Below are positions 18,478 through 27,572 of a stretch of DNA of 64,000 nt, piece by piece (the stretch's first letter is position 1; every line of letters begins with the position of its first letter). The notes under the pieces are model-generated. The model had not been told where the DNA came from, made no database searches, and saw only the letters and a program-made list of their open reading frames with translations. The position numbers were made by a program, and so were the translations under genes. This stretch comes from Chromohalobacter moromii. GTDB taxonomy: Bacteria > Pseudomonadota > Gammaproteobacteria > Pseudomonadales > Halomonadaceae. Location of the stretch: contig NZ_JAHXDI010000003.1 of assembly GCF_023091865.1 (NCBI RefSeq), forward strand, positions 62,001 through 126,000. Reading direction: 5' to 3'.

Positions 18478-19731
18478 TCACGAATGAGACGGCAAGCCTG
18501 GGCTAGCCATGCGTTCGCCGAGTTCCAGCAAAATACGCCGAAGCACTTTCAAGGCATGCGTTGGGGAATCATCGGTACGCGTCGTGATACCGATCGGGCG
18601 TAAGGTGCCCGTCAGCTTGATGGGAAGAAGCGCCAGTTGGCCGCTTTGGACCTCGAAGAAAACCTGATGAGGGGAAACCAGTGTCACACGATCGCTATCC
18701 AACAACAGCGTACGGATGGTGCTGAGGTTGCCGGATTCGACCACCACATCGGGAGGCGCCAAACCGGCACTGCGGAATTCCTGCTCGAAGCTCACGCGCG
18801 CGGGCGTCCCCTGGCGTGGCGCGATCCACCGCGCATCGAGCAGGTCACTCAACGCCAGCGAGGCATGTTGCATCAGAGGATGATCGCGGCGCGCCGCGAC
18901 GGCGAGGCGATCATGAAAAAGTCGCTGCTGGGTGGTGTCTTCGCTTGTGCCAGCCTGGCGCAGTGCGCCGATAAGAATATCGATCTCGCCATGGCGCAAC
19001 GATTCAAATAGCGCATCATAGGTGCCCTCGAGGATCGTGACATGCAACTCCGGCAGCTCGCGCAGCAGCGCGTCCACCGCCTGAGGGACGAGCAGCGAGC
19101 TCGACAACGGCAAGGTCCCGATGACCACGCGCCCGCGCACCTCGCCTTGCCAGGCCGAAAGGTCATCGCTGACCAGGGACAGCTCTCGCAGCGCCACCTT
19201 GACATGACGAATCAACACCGCGCCGCCATCCGTCGCCAGCATGCCGCGTTGCGTGCGTAGGAAAAGGGCGATGCCCAGCAGGCGTTCCAGATCGCGCAGA
19301 TTGCCACTCACCGCTGGCTGGGTCAGCCCCAGCCGCTTGGCCGCCTGGGGCTCGTTATGTAGATCGGCAACGGCCACCAGCACCGTCAATTGACGGTGCG
19401 ACAAGCGTTGCGTGAGCCGCTCGCAATGGCCCGCTGGTTGCATGCGCGCCAGCGCGGCCTCAGCATCGCCGAGTTGCTGCAAGGCGCGCCGGAAACGATG
19501 CAGGACGATCTTGCCCGCAGTGGTACACAACATGCCGCTGCGATGGCGCTCGAACAGTGCCAGCCCGAGCTCTTTCTCCAGATCGCGTACTGCCCGGGTC
19601 ACCGCAGGTTGCGACAAATGCAGCGTCTCGGCCGCACGCATCACACTGCCCGCTTCGGCAACCGCGATGACCGCTCGCAAACGCCGCATATTAGGGACGT
19701 AATCGAACGCCTCACGATACAGTTCGGTCAT
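18478..19731 (-). CDS. LysR-family regulator with two tandem HTH domains (second copy), divergent from gal operon
   Basis: Of 417 residues, two LysR-type winged helices occupy about 15-73 (RLRAVIAVAEAGSVMRAAETLHLSQPAVTRAV) and about 110-170 (LSHRQLTVLVAVADLHNEPQAAKRLGLTQPAVSGNL), followed by one effector-binding domain (about 198-400). It is divergent from galB, with a perfect LysR-type ATGGCGATATGCCAT palindrome between them, so it is a likely activator of gallate/protocatechuate meta-cleavage. Pseudomonas GalR is an ordinary-length LysR protein, so the doubled DNA-binding module is unusual. Confidence 0.87.
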   Translation of the reverse strand: MTELYREAFDYVPNMRRLRAVIAVAEAGSVMRAAETLHLSQPAVTRAVRDLEKELGLALFERHRSGMLCTTAGKIVLHRFRRALQQLGDAEAALARMQPAGHCERLTQRLSHRQLTVLVAVADLHNEPQAAKRLGLTQPAVSGNLRDLERLLGIALFLRTQRGMLATDGGAVLIRHVKVALRELSLVSDDLSAWQGEVRGRVVIGTLPLSSSLLVPQAVDALLRELPELHVTILEGTYDALFESLRHGEIDILIGALRQAGTSEDTTQQRLFHDRLAVAARRDHPLMQHASLALSDLLDARWIAPRQGTPARVSFEQEFRSAGLAPPDVVVESGNLSTIRTLLLDSDRVTLVSPHQVFFEVQSGQLALLPIKLTGTLRPIGITTRTDDSPTHALKVLRRILLELGERMASPGLPSHS

Positions 19732-19783
19732 GAAGGATTCCTTGGCATTGCTTGCTCACGCTCAGCATGCCCCACGATAGAAC

Positions 19784-19798
19784 ATGGCGATATGCCAT
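19784..19798. promoter_or_regulatory. LysR-type box upstream of galB
   Basis: Perfect palindrome ATGGC-GATAT-GCCAT, which also satisfies the LysR T-N11-A rule. It lies 53 nt before the LysR start and about 134 nt before galB, in the divergent intergenic region. Predicted binding by the tandem-HTH LysR is inference. Confidence 0.6.
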
Positions 19799-19932
19799 AA
19801 AGGGAGCATGCCAAGCATCTAACGCACCTGCCGCATAAGCAAAACGCATGTTGACGCCGGCGAAAAACATTATTCGCGTTTCAGACGAGGTGACAGGATA
19901 AAACCATCGTCTTCAACGGTAGGTTTCAATAA

Positions 19933-20670
19933 ATGACTGGCGCTTCTTCTCCTGCTGGCCTGGTGGTCAGCGCACATTCTGCGGACTTCGTATGGCGGGC
20001 GGGCGGCGCCATCGCCCTGCATGCCCGGCAAGGCTATGCCATGCATATCGTCTGCCTGTCGTTCGGCGAGCGCGGTGAATCCGCCAAGCTTTGGCGACAG
20101 GGCAACATGAGCGAGGAAAAGGTCAAGGCGGCTCGCCGCGAAGAAGCCGAAGCGGCCGCCGCCGCGTTGGGCGCCAGCGTCGAGTTCTTCGACATCGGCG
20201 ACTACCCCATGCGCGCCGACAAGGAGACGCTATTCCGGCTCGTCGAGGTCTACCGCCGCATACAGCCCGAGTTCGTGCTCACGCACTCGCTCAAGGATCC
20301 CTACAACTACGATCACCCGCTCGCCACCGACCTCGCCCAGGAAGCCCGCATCATCGCCCAGGCGGAAGGCCACAATCCCGGCGAGACCATCGTCGGCGCT
20401 CCGCCCGTCTATTGCTTCGAGCCGCACCAGCCGGAGCAATGCCAGTGGCGCCCCGATGTGCTGCTCGACATCACCGAGGTGTGGGACGACAAGTACCGCG
20501 CGATTCAGTGCATGGCCGGGCAGGAACACCTGTGGGAATACTACACCCGCGTCGCCCTGCAGCGTGGCGTGCAGGCCAAGCGCAACATCGGCATCACCGC
20601 GAAGAAGAACATCAAGTATGCCGAGGGTTATCAAAGCATCTTCCCCCGCGTCACGGAGAATCTAGCATGA
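19933..20670 (+). CDS. galB: 4-oxalomesaconate hydratase (PIG-L/LmbE family)
   Basis: Hydrates 4-oxalomesaconate to 4-carboxy-4-hydroxy-2-oxoadipate in gallate and protocatechuate 4,5-cleavage. The 245-residue protein belongs to the PIG-L deacetylase fold that Pseudomonas putida GalB uses, unlike the amidohydrolase-type LigJ. The metal-binding [12 protein letters not shown] motif is at 14-25 and the HxxH-type [14 protein letters not shown] segment near 130. It overlaps galC by 4 nt (ATGA), starting a tightly packed operon that runs to ligB/galA. Confidence 0.92.
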   Translation: MTGASSPAGLVVSAHSADFVWRAGGAIALHARQGYAMHIVCLSFGERGESAKLWRQGNMSEEKVKAARREEAEAAAAALGASVEFFDIGDYPMRADKETLFRLVEVYRRIQPEFVLTHSLKDPYNYDHPLATDLAQEARIIAQAEGHNPGETIVGAPPVYCFEPHQPEQCQWRPDVLLDITEVWDDKYRAIQCMAGQEHLWEYYTRVALQRGVQAKRNIGITAKKNIKYAEGYQSIFPRVTENLA

Positions 20671-21401
20671 CGACCTCCCTGGAAACCCCCGGAATCGTCG
20701 TACGCGACGTTCCCCGGGCTGCACGCGAACACATCGACGCACTCGGCGAGGAGGGCGTCGCCACCGTACACGAAGCCCAAGGACGCAAGGGGCTACTCGA
20801 CCCCGCGATTCGCCCCATCCAGCAGGATCATGGCATCAGCGGCTCGGCGGTGACGGTCCTGGTCTCTCCCGGTGACAACTGGATGTTCCATGTCGCCGTG
20901 GAACAGTGCCAGCCCGGCGATATCCTCGTGGTGGCCACGCGCTCTCCCTGTGTCGACGGCTATTTCGGCGACTTGCTGGCCACGTCTCTGCAAGCCCGCG
21001 GCGTGCGCGGCCTGGTGCTCGACGGGGGCGTGCGCGACACGCGTATCCTGCGCGAAATGGGCTTCGCCGTCTGGTCGCGCGCCGTGCATGCCCAAGGCAC
21101 CGTCAAGGAGACTCTGGGCTCGGTGAACATTCCCGTCGTCTGCGCCGGCCAGTGGATCAATCCCGGCGATATCGTCGTCGCCGACGACGACGGCGTGGTC
21201 GTGGTGCGTCGTGACGAGGCCGACAGCGTGGTCACCGCCAGCCGCAAACGCGCCGCCGCCGAGGAAGACAAGCGCGTGCGCCTGGCCAATGGCGAACTGG
21301 GCCTCGACATCTACGACATGCGCCAGCGCCTCGCCGACAAGGGGCTGACCTATTACGACGACCCGCAGGCGCTGGCGCGTGCCATGGGGTCCTCGTCATG
21401 A
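20667..21401 (+). CDS. galC: 4-carboxy-4-hydroxy-2-oxoadipate aldolase (RraA-like)
   Basis: Cleaves 4-carboxy-4-hydroxy-2-oxoadipate to pyruvate and oxaloacetate (LigK/GalC reaction). The 244-residue protein has the RraA/HMG-aldolase fold, with [27 protein letters not shown] and the catalytic Arg-Asp pair in GGVRDTRIL. The start overlaps galB, and the stop overlaps galD by 4 nt. It completes the shared lower part of gallate and protocatechuate meta-cleavage. Confidence 0.93.
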   Translation: MTTSLETPGIVVRDVPRAAREHIDALGEEGVATVHEAQGRKGLLDPAIRPIQQDHGISGSAVTVLVSPGDNWMFHVAVEQCQPGDILVVATRSPCVDGYFGDLLATSLQARGVRGLVLDGGVRDTRILREMGFAVWSRAVHAQGTVKETLGSVNIPVVCAGQWINPGDIVVADDDGVVVVRRDEADSVVTASRKRAAAEEDKRVRLANGELGLDIYDMRQRLADKGLTYYDDPQALARAMGSSS

Positions 21402-22510
21402 GCCAGACGCGCATTCCGTGTCTGCAGATGCGCGGCGGCACCTCGAAGGGGCTGTACTTCCTCGCCGAAGACCTTCCTCGCGATACCGTGCAGCGCGATG
21501 CGGTATTGCTCGCCGCGATGGGCTCGCCCGATGCGCGTCAGATCGATGGCCTGGGCGGGGCGACATCGCTGACCAGCAAGGTCGCGATCGTCGACCGCCC
21601 GACTCGCGACGACGTGGATGTGGACTATCTCTTCGCCCAGGTCGTCGTCGATGCCCCACGCGTCGACTATGGCCAGAACTGCGGCAACATCCTCGCCGGC
21701 GTCGGCCCCTTCGCCATCGAGCGCGGTTGGGTGACGGCATGCGACGGTACGACACCGGTACGCGTGCACATGGTCAATACCGGTCAGGTAGCGATCATCC
21801 ATGTCCCAACGCCCGGCGGGAGCGTCGAATACGCCGGCGACGCCGAAATTTCCGGCGTGCCAGGCAGTGCTGCCCCCTTGATCGTCGAATTCCAGGATAC
21901 CGCCGGCTCGAGCTGTGGCGCCCTGCTGCCCACCGGCCAGCGCCGCGATAATGTCGAAGGTATCGAGGTGACCTGTCTCGATAACGGCATGCCGGTGGTC
22001 CTGTTACGTGCCGAGGATCTCGGCGTCAGCGGCCACGAAAGCTGCGCCGACCTGGAGGCCAATACCGCGCTGCGGGAACGCCTCGAACGCATCCGCCTGG
22101 CGGTGGGGCCGCGCATGAACCTGGGCGACGTCAGCGAACGCACCGTGCCCAAGATGACCCTCATCGCCGCGCCTCGGCATGGAGGCAGCCTCGCCACGCG
22201 CTCGTTCATTCCGCATCGCTGCCACGAGGCCATCGGCGTACTCGGTGCGGTCAGCGTGGCCAGCGGCTGCCTGGTGCCGGGCACCGTGGCCGACGGGCTG
22301 GCGGTGCTGAACGAGGGACCGACACAGCGCCTGTCGATCGAGCACCCGACCGGCGAGTTTACCGTCGAGCTGACCCGTGACGCGGACGGCGAGATCGTCC
22401 GCGCGGGACTACTGCGCACCGCCCGACTGCTCTTCGAAGGCCACTTGCATGTGCCGCGTGCCGTCTGGAATGGCGACACCGCGGCCCACTCCAACGGAGC
22501 CGCTTCATGA
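21398..22510 (+). CDS. galD: 4-oxalomesaconate tautomerase (PrpF family)
   Basis: Converts the keto form of 4-oxalomesaconate to the enol form used by the hydratase. The 370-residue protein shows the PrpF/diaminopimelate-epimerase fold: the N-terminal [20 protein letters not shown] and the [15 protein letters not shown] segment that includes the active-site cysteine region. Length matches P. putida GalD (~361). It overlaps both neighbours by 4 nt, so translation is coupled. Confidence 0.93.
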   Translation: MSQTRIPCLQMRGGTSKGLYFLAEDLPRDTVQRDAVLLAAMGSPDARQIDGLGGATSLTSKVAIVDRPTRDDVDVDYLFAQVVVDAPRVDYGQNCGNILAGVGPFAIERGWVTACDGTTPVRVHMVNTGQVAIIHVPTPGGSVEYAGDAEISGVPGSAAPLIVEFQDTAGSSCGALLPTGQRRDNVEGIEVTCLDNGMPVVLLRAEDLGVSGHESCADLEANTALRERLERIRLAVGPRMNLGDVSERTVPKMTLIAAPRHGGSLATRSFIPHRCHEAIGVLGAVSVASGCLVPGTVADGLAVLNEGPTQRLSIEHPTGEFTVELTRDADGEIVRAGLLRTARLLFEGHLHVPRAVWNGDTAAHSNGAAS

Positions 22511-23220
22511 CATCCGTACCGCTATTGCCGCTGCCGGGCCTGCTGTGCGACGACGCCGTCTGGGTTGAAGTACGCGAACATCTCGTCGCCCCTACGCTGC
22601 CCACGCCCGACTACGGCATGGCCGATTCCATCGGTGCCATGGCCGACATTACCTTGCAAGACGCGCCCGAGCGATTCATCGCGGTGGGCCATTCCATGGG
22701 CGGCCGCGTCGCCCTCGAGATCCAGCGACGCGCACCGCAGCGTGTCGCGGGCCTGGCGCTGCTGGATACCGGCTTCCGCGGCCGGGCAGCGGGAGAAGCG
22801 GGCCAACGCGAAAGTGACAACCGTCACGCACTGCTGGCCAAGGCCCGCCAGGACGGGATGCGCGCGATGGGCAACACTTGGCTGCAAGGCATGGTGCACC
22901 CAGAGCGGCTCAACGACGAGGCGCTCATCGAAGCGATTGTGGCGATGATCGCGCGCAAGGACCCCGAGACCTTCGCCGCCCAGATCGACGCCCTACTGGC
23001 CCGCCCGGACGCCACCGCGCAACTAGCCGACATCGCCTGCCCGACCCTGCTGTTGTGCGGCCGCCAGGACGGCTGGAGTCCGCTGGAACGCCATGAAGAA
23101 ATGGCAGGGCTCATTCCCGGCAGCCGCCTCGAGGTCATCGAGGAAGCCGGCCACATGAGCCCCATGGAACGTCCCGCCGCCGTCGCCCGAGCGCTCGACC
23201 ATTGGAGAAACAGCCTATGA
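22507..23220 (+). CDS. Alpha/beta hydrolase in gal operon, substrate unknown
   Basis: A 237-residue alpha/beta hydrolase. The nucleophile elbow GHSMGG places Ser63, with Asp188 (CGRQDGW) and His216 (AGHMSP) completing a catalytic triad. It overlaps galD and the next gene by 4 nt each, so it is a true operon member. No LigI-type (amidohydrolase) 2-pyrone-4,6-dicarboxylate hydrolase is seen in the window. This enzyme could supply that lactone-opening step or hydrolyse an aromatic ester that releases gallate or protocatechuate. Both ideas are inference. Confidence 0.8.
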   Translation: MTSVPLLPLPGLLCDDAVWVEVREHLVAPTLPTPDYGMADSIGAMADITLQDAPERFIAVGHSMGGRVALEIQRRAPQRVAGLALLDTGFRGRAAGEAGQRESDNRHALLAKARQDGMRAMGNTWLQGMVHPERLNDEALIEAIVAMIARKDPETFAAQIDALLARPDATAQLADIACPTLLLCGRQDGWSPLERHEEMAGLIPGSRLEVIEEAGHMSPMERPAAVARALDHWRNSL

Positions 23221-23672
23221 GCCCTTTGTCCCACGAAACCCGAGCGGCCATCGAGCAGGCCTGCACCCGCCTGGTCCTCGATGCCGCCGCCGCCACCGAC
23301 CGTCAGGACTATGCCGGCCTCGTGGCGCTTTTCACACCGGACGGCCAACTGTTTCGGCCTACCGCTCCCGAGGAACCGCTCGCCGGGCGCGAGGCGATCC
23401 TGGCAAGCTACCAAGCAAGGCCACCGCAGCGCATCACACGGCATTTCTGCAGCAACATCCGTGTCCAGGTGGAAAGCGCCGAGCGGGCGCGGGTCAGTAC
23501 CTATGTGCAAGTTTTCGCCGCCGACACCCAACACGCGCCAGACGGCCACTTCGGCTGGCCGCTGGCAGGCCGCACCATGATCGGTGAATTCGACGACCTA
23601 TGCGTGCTCGAGCAAGGCGCATGGCACTTCGTCGAACGCCACGCCCGCTTCGTCATGCATCGCGATGGCTGA
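23217..23672 (+). CDS. SnoaL/NTF2-like protein in gal operon
   Basis: A 151-residue protein with the NTF2-like/SnoaL_4 pattern: N-terminal helices (LVLDAAAATDRQDYAGLVALFTPDGQLFRP), GREAILASYQARP, ITRHFCSNIRVQVESAERARVSTYVQVF and a C-terminal beta strand WHFVERHARFVMH. ATG 23217 overlaps the hydrolase stop. Such small cone-fold proteins often act as isomerases, dehydratases or ring-hydroxylase beta-like subunits, but no specific function can be assigned. Its position between the lower-pathway genes and ligAB suggests a role in meta-cleavage. Confidence 0.75.
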   Translation: MSPLSHETRAAIEQACTRLVLDAAAATDRQDYAGLVALFTPDGQLFRPTAPEEPLAGREAILASYQARPPQRITRHFCSNIRVQVESAERARVSTYVQVFAADTQHAPDGHFGWPLAGRTMIGEFDDLCVLEQGAWHFVERHARFVMHRDG

Positions 23673-23732
23673 CGCCATGGCACGCTATGCGTCATGTCAT
23701 TTAGCAACCCACACAAAAAGGGAGTACACGCC

Positions 23733-24089
23733 ATGTCGGATACACAAGAGCGCTGGGGCATTCCCGGCACCTATGTCTTCGACCTTGCGCTCTCGCGGCA
23801 AGGGTATGCCATCAACAAGATGTGCAACTCGCTCAAGTTCGACGAGAACCGCGAGGCCTTCAAGGCCGACGAAGAAGCCTATATGGAACGCTACGGTTTG
23901 TCGGAAGAACAGAAACAGGCCGTTCGCGAGCGTGACTGGCTGCGTCTGACCCAGCTCGGCGGCAATCTGTTCTTCTTCCTCAAGCTTGGCGCCACCCTGG
24001 GCTACGGGCTTTACACCATCGGCGCACAGATGCGTGGCGAGAGCTACGAACAGTTCATGTCCACCCGCAACGTGCCAGGAGCAACCTAA
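23733..24089 (+). CDS. ligA: Protocatechuate 4,5-dioxygenase alpha subunit
   Basis: Small subunit of the extradiol dioxygenase that opens protocatechuate between C4 and C5. The 118 residues match LigA: IPGTYVFDLALSRQGYAINKMCNSLKFDENREAF, then LSEEQKQAVRERDWLRLTQLGGNLFFFLKLGATLG. ATG 23733 follows GGGAG; the longer frame from 23694 is unsupported. It overlaps ligB by one base (TAATG). Confidence 0.94.
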   Translation: MSDTQERWGIPGTYVFDLALSRQGYAINKMCNSLKFDENREAFKADEEAYMERYGLSEEQKQAVRERDWLRLTQLGGNLFFFLKLGATLGYGLYTIGAQMRGESYEQFMSTRNVPGAT

Positions 24090-24934
24090 TGGGCAAGATC
24101 GTCGCCGGCATCGGCTCCTCCCATGTGCCCTCGATCGGGCGCGCCTACGATCAGCAGAAACAAACCGACCCGGCTTGGCAGCCCCTCTTCGACGGTTACG
24201 AACCCGTCAAGCGCTGGCTGGCCGAGGAGGTCAAGGCCGATGTCGTCATCCTCGTCTATAACGATCATGGCACCGAGTTCTTTCTCGATTGCTACCCCAC
24301 CTTCGCGCTGGGCGTCGCCGACAGCTACGCCGTAGCAGACGAAGGCTACGGCAAGCGCCCCTTGCCGGACTTCCCCGGGGATGCGGCCTTCTCCGAGCAT
24401 CTCGCCAATCACCTGGTCGCCGACGAGTTCGACCTGACCCTGTGCCAAGAAATGGCGCTGGACCACGGCTTTCTCACCGCCATGCCGCTGCTCTGGGATC
24501 ACGACGACACGGCCTGGCCGGTCAAGGTCGTGCCGCTGCTGGTCAACGTCATCCAGCATCCGCTGCCCACGGGCCAGCGCTGCTACAAGCTGGGCGAGGC
24601 CATTCGGCGCGCTGTCGAGGCCTATCCCGAGGACACCCGCGTTGCCGTCGTCGGCACCGGTGGCCTCTCGCACCAGCTCAATGGCGAGCGTTTCGGCCAC
24701 ATCAATGAAGAATGGGACAAGCAGTGGCTACAGCGCATCCAGGACGAACCCCGCGAGCTCGCCGCACTGTCGCACAAGGAGGTCATGACGGAGGCCGGCG
24801 CCGAGGGCGGTGAAGTCATCATGTGGTTCGTGATGCGCGGCGCCATGACCGAACGCGTCGAGGAGGTGCATCGCTTCTACTACGCCCCGATGACCACGGG
24901 TATGGCGCTGCTCGCGCTCAATAATAGCGACTGA
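24089..24934 (+). CDS. ligB: Protocatechuate 4,5-dioxygenase beta subunit
   Basis: Catalytic subunit of the type II extradiol dioxygenase, 281 residues. Iron ligands H12, H60 and E242 and the catalytic H195 (GGLSHQ) are in place, agreeing with the Sphingobium LigB pattern. Together with LigA it produces 4-carboxy-2-hydroxymuconate-6-semialdehyde, the substrate of the LigC-like dehydrogenase encoded at 57262-58200. It is co-operonic with galBCD and directly precedes the fused paralogue galA. Confidence 0.95.
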   Translation: MGKIVAGIGSSHVPSIGRAYDQQKQTDPAWQPLFDGYEPVKRWLAEEVKADVVILVYNDHGTEFFLDCYPTFALGVADSYAVADEGYGKRPLPDFPGDAAFSEHLANHLVADEFDLTLCQEMALDHGFLTAMPLLWDHDDTAWPVKVVPLLVNVIQHPLPTGQRCYKLGEAIRRAVEAYPEDTRVAVVGTGGLSHQLNGERFGHINEEWDKQWLQRIQDEPRELAALSHKEVMTEAGAEGGEVIMWFVMRGAMTERVEEVHRFYYAPMTTGMALLALNNSD

Positions 24935-24961
24935 CTTCCGCTCTCGAACGAGGTATCGAAA

Positions 24962-26248
24962 ATGGCACGCATCGTCGGCGGACTCGCCGTTTCCCACACG
25001 CCCACCATCGGCTTCGCCGTCGATCACGAGAAGCAGGAAGAAGACGCCTGGGCACCGATCTTCGAGAGCTTCGCGCCGATGACGCAGTGGCTGCAGGACA
25101 AGCGCCCTGACGTACTCTTTTACATCTTCAACGATCATGTGACGTCGTTTTTCTTCGACCACTACTCTGCCTTCGTACTCGGCATCGACGACCATTACGA
25201 GGTCGCCGACGAAGGCGGCGGGCCACGCGACCTGCCCGGCATCGGCGGGCACGCAGCGCTGTCTCGTCATATCGGCGAGAGCCTGATGGCGGATGAGTTC
25301 GACATGTCGTTTTTCCAGGACAAGCCGCTCGACCACGGCCTTTTCTCGCCCATGTCGGCGCTTTTGCCCTTCGAAGATGGCTGGCCGGTCGATGTGGTGC
25401 CCCTGCAGGTGGGCGTCTTGCAGTTTCCCATTCCCAGCGCGGCGCGTTGTTACAAGCTGGGGCAGGCGCTACGCCGTGCCATCGAGAGCTATCCGGACGA
25501 TCTCGACGTGGCCATCGTCGCCACCGGCGGCGTCTCACACCAAGTGCACGGCGAGCGCGCCGGCTTCAACAACCCAGAGTGGGATGCGCAGTTCCTCGAC
25601 CTGCTGGTCAATGACCCACAACAGCTCACCCAGATGACGCTGGCGGAATTCGCCACACTGGGGGGCCTGGAAGGTTCGGAGGTGGTCACCTACCTGATCA
25701 TGCGTGGCGCGCTGTCCCAAACCGTGACCGAACGCCATCAGGATTATTACCTACCGTCGATGACCGGGATCGCCACCCTGATCCTCGAAAATCAGGCGCA
25801 GCCCAACCCTATCGATCTAAGCGAGCGCTATCGTCAACACAGCCGCCATCAACTGGCCGGCATCGAGGCACTGGAAGGCACCTACCCGTTCACGCTCGAA
25901 CGCAGCCGCAAGGGCTATCGCATCAATCGCTTCCTGCATCGGCTGATCGAGCCCGAATGGCGCGAGCGCTTTCTCGCCGATCCCGAAGCGCTCTTCGAGG
26001 AGGCGGCACTCAGCGATGAGGAGCGCCGCCTGATTCGCGAGCGCGACTGGCGGGGCATGATCCATTATGGCGTCATCTTCTTCCTGCTGGAGAAACTCGG
26101 CGCCGTCATCGGCACCTCCAATCTCCATATCTATGCCGCCATGCGCGGCGAGAGCCTGGAAGAATTCCAGAAGACCCGCAATCAGCAGGTCACCTACTCC
26201 GTGGCTCGACGTCGAGATACCGACGACGCATCCTCGGCAGAGACTTGA
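24962..26248 (+). CDS. galA: Gallate dioxygenase (LigB-LigA fusion)
   Basis: Opens gallate to 4-oxalomesaconate. The 428-residue protein has an N-terminal LigB-like catalytic domain (about 1-280) with H12, H59, H193 and E240, and a C-terminal LigA-like domain (about 305-415; YPFTLERSRKGYRINRFL, LIRERDWRGMIHYGVIFFLLEKLG). Size and domain order match GalA of P. putida and DesB of Sphingobium. The fused order (B then A) is the reverse of the separate ligA-ligB pair immediately upstream. 27-nt spacing places it in the same operon. Confidence 0.95.
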   Translation: MARIVGGLAVSHTPTIGFAVDHEKQEEDAWAPIFESFAPMTQWLQDKRPDVLFYIFNDHVTSFFFDHYSAFVLGIDDHYEVADEGGGPRDLPGIGGHAALSRHIGESLMADEFDMSFFQDKPLDHGLFSPMSALLPFEDGWPVDVVPLQVGVLQFPIPSAARCYKLGQALRRAIESYPDDLDVAIVATGGVSHQVHGERAGFNNPEWDAQFLDLLVNDPQQLTQMTLAEFATLGGLEGSEVVTYLIMRGALSQTVTERHQDYYLPSMTGIATLILENQAQPNPIDLSERYRQHSRHQLAGIEALEGTYPFTLERSRKGYRINRFLHRLIEPEWRERFLADPEALFEEAALSDEERRLIRERDWRGMIHYGVIFFLLEKLGAVIGTSNLHIYAAMRGESLEEFQKTRNQQVTYSVARRRDTDDASSAET

Positions 26249-26288
26249 TAAGCTAACGCTTTATTTCACCACCACCCGGGAACGTTCG

Positions 26289-27455
26289 ATGGTTCATAAA
26301 AAGGCAATTGCGTATTCAGTGTCATTCGCCGCTTTTCTGGGCCCTTTTACGCAAACCGTCTACGTTCCCATCCTTCCCGAGTTGCAAGACACGCTGGCCA
26401 CCAGCCAACTACTGATCAACACCAGCATCTCGGTGTTTACCTTCATTATTGCCTTCATGCAGATCCTCTACGGTCCGCTGACCGATAGCCTGGGACGTAA
26501 GAAGGTGCTACTCCCCGGGATCGCACTTTACGTCGCGGCGTCGATCGGTTGCTTTTATGCCGATCACATCACCTCGCTGCTCTTCTTCCGCGTATTTCAA
26601 GCAGTCGGGATCGCAACGGGATCGGTGGTCGCTGTCACCGTCATCGGCGATCTTTTCCAGGGCGAGGAGCGCCTCAAGGCGATGGGCACCTTTCAGATGA
26701 TGGTCGCGCTCGGCCCCGTCATCGGACCGGTCGCGGGCGGCTTCATCGCCGGCCGGTTCGACTATCACTTCGTCTTCCTGGCGCTGGCCATCGCCGGTGC
26801 GTTGGTGGGGATAGTCAACTGGCTATTGTTGCGGGAAACGAAACCTTCTGGCCCTGCCCGCAAGATCGATCTCGCCGAATACGCCCGCATCGCACGTGAC
26901 CGACAGGGGCTGACCATCGGCATTCTGGGCTTTGTACAGTTCTATATTTACTACAATTTCCTGGTCTATCTGCCGGTCATCCTCGACCAGGGATACACGC
27001 TCTCCGTGGCTCAGAAAGGACTGATGTTCCTGCCGCTTTCCGTCGCCTTGGTGCTGGGAAGCTTCCTGAGTAGTCGTGTGCAGAAACGTCTCTCGACGGA
27101 AAGTCTGCTGGTGATCACCGCCTTGTTGTGCGCCATCGATGTCGTGGCCTTTCTGGTCACGGCAGCGCACTCGCTGACACTACTCATCGCGACGACATTC
27201 CTGTTCGGTTTGCTGCTGGGCCTGTCGCTTCCCGCGCAGACCGCACTGCTGACGCGAATCTTCGTTACCCACCGCGCCACCGCCGTAGGTCTCTACAACT
27301 TCTTTCGCTTCATGGGCATGGCCAGCGGGCCGTTTCTCGGCGCCCTGTTGTTCGGCCTCGGCGGTCTCCCCCTGTTGTTCAGCATCGCCGCGCTGTTGTT
27401 CCTGCTCATCGCACTGCTCGCTTGGCGTAACCTCATGTCCTCCCAACGCGCCTAG
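26289..27455 (+). CDS. MFS transporter, Bcr/CflA-like
   Basis: A 388-residue, 12-TM major facilitator protein. The Bcr/CflA-like features are the N-terminal TVYVPILPELQDTLATS, motif A GPLTDSLGRKKVLLPG between TM2 and TM3, and the motif-C region MVALGPVIGPVAGGFIAGRF. ATG 26289 is 40 nt after galA; an ORF starting at 26067 overlaps galA and is ignored. It could move gallate, protocatechuate or a toxic intermediate; drug efflux is the default family annotation. Direction of transport is not evident. Confidence 0.8.
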   Translation: MVHKKAIAYSVSFAAFLGPFTQTVYVPILPELQDTLATSQLLINTSISVFTFIIAFMQILYGPLTDSLGRKKVLLPGIALYVAASIGCFYADHITSLLFFRVFQAVGIATGSVVAVTVIGDLFQGEERLKAMGTFQMMVALGPVIGPVAGGFIAGRFDYHFVFLALAIAGALVGIVNWLLLRETKPSGPARKIDLAEYARIARDRQGLTIGILGFVQFYIYYNFLVYLPVILDQGYTLSVAQKGLMFLPLSVALVLGSFLSSRVQKRLSTESLLVITALLCAIDVVAFLVTAAHSLTLLIATTFLFGLLLGLSLPAQTALLTRIFVTHRATAVGLYNFFRFMGMASGPFLGALLFGLGGLPLLFSIAALLFLLIALLAWRNLMSSQRA

Positions 27456-27460
27456 ACAAT

Positions 27461-27494
27461 GCCCCTCTCAGAGGCACCCTTGCCCTTGAGGGGC
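27461..27494 (+). terminator. Weak hairpin after MFS gene
   Basis: GCCCCTC (27461) pairs with GAGGGGC (27488), 20-nt loop, no T tract. A possible end of the gal transcript, weakly supported. Confidence 0.3.
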
Positions 27495-27572
27495 CAATCG
27501 CGCCTAGAATGAAGGCAGGCTTCTCGCCCGTCATAAGGCGTGAGTGATATTCAGCGCGCATCGGAGGTCCCC

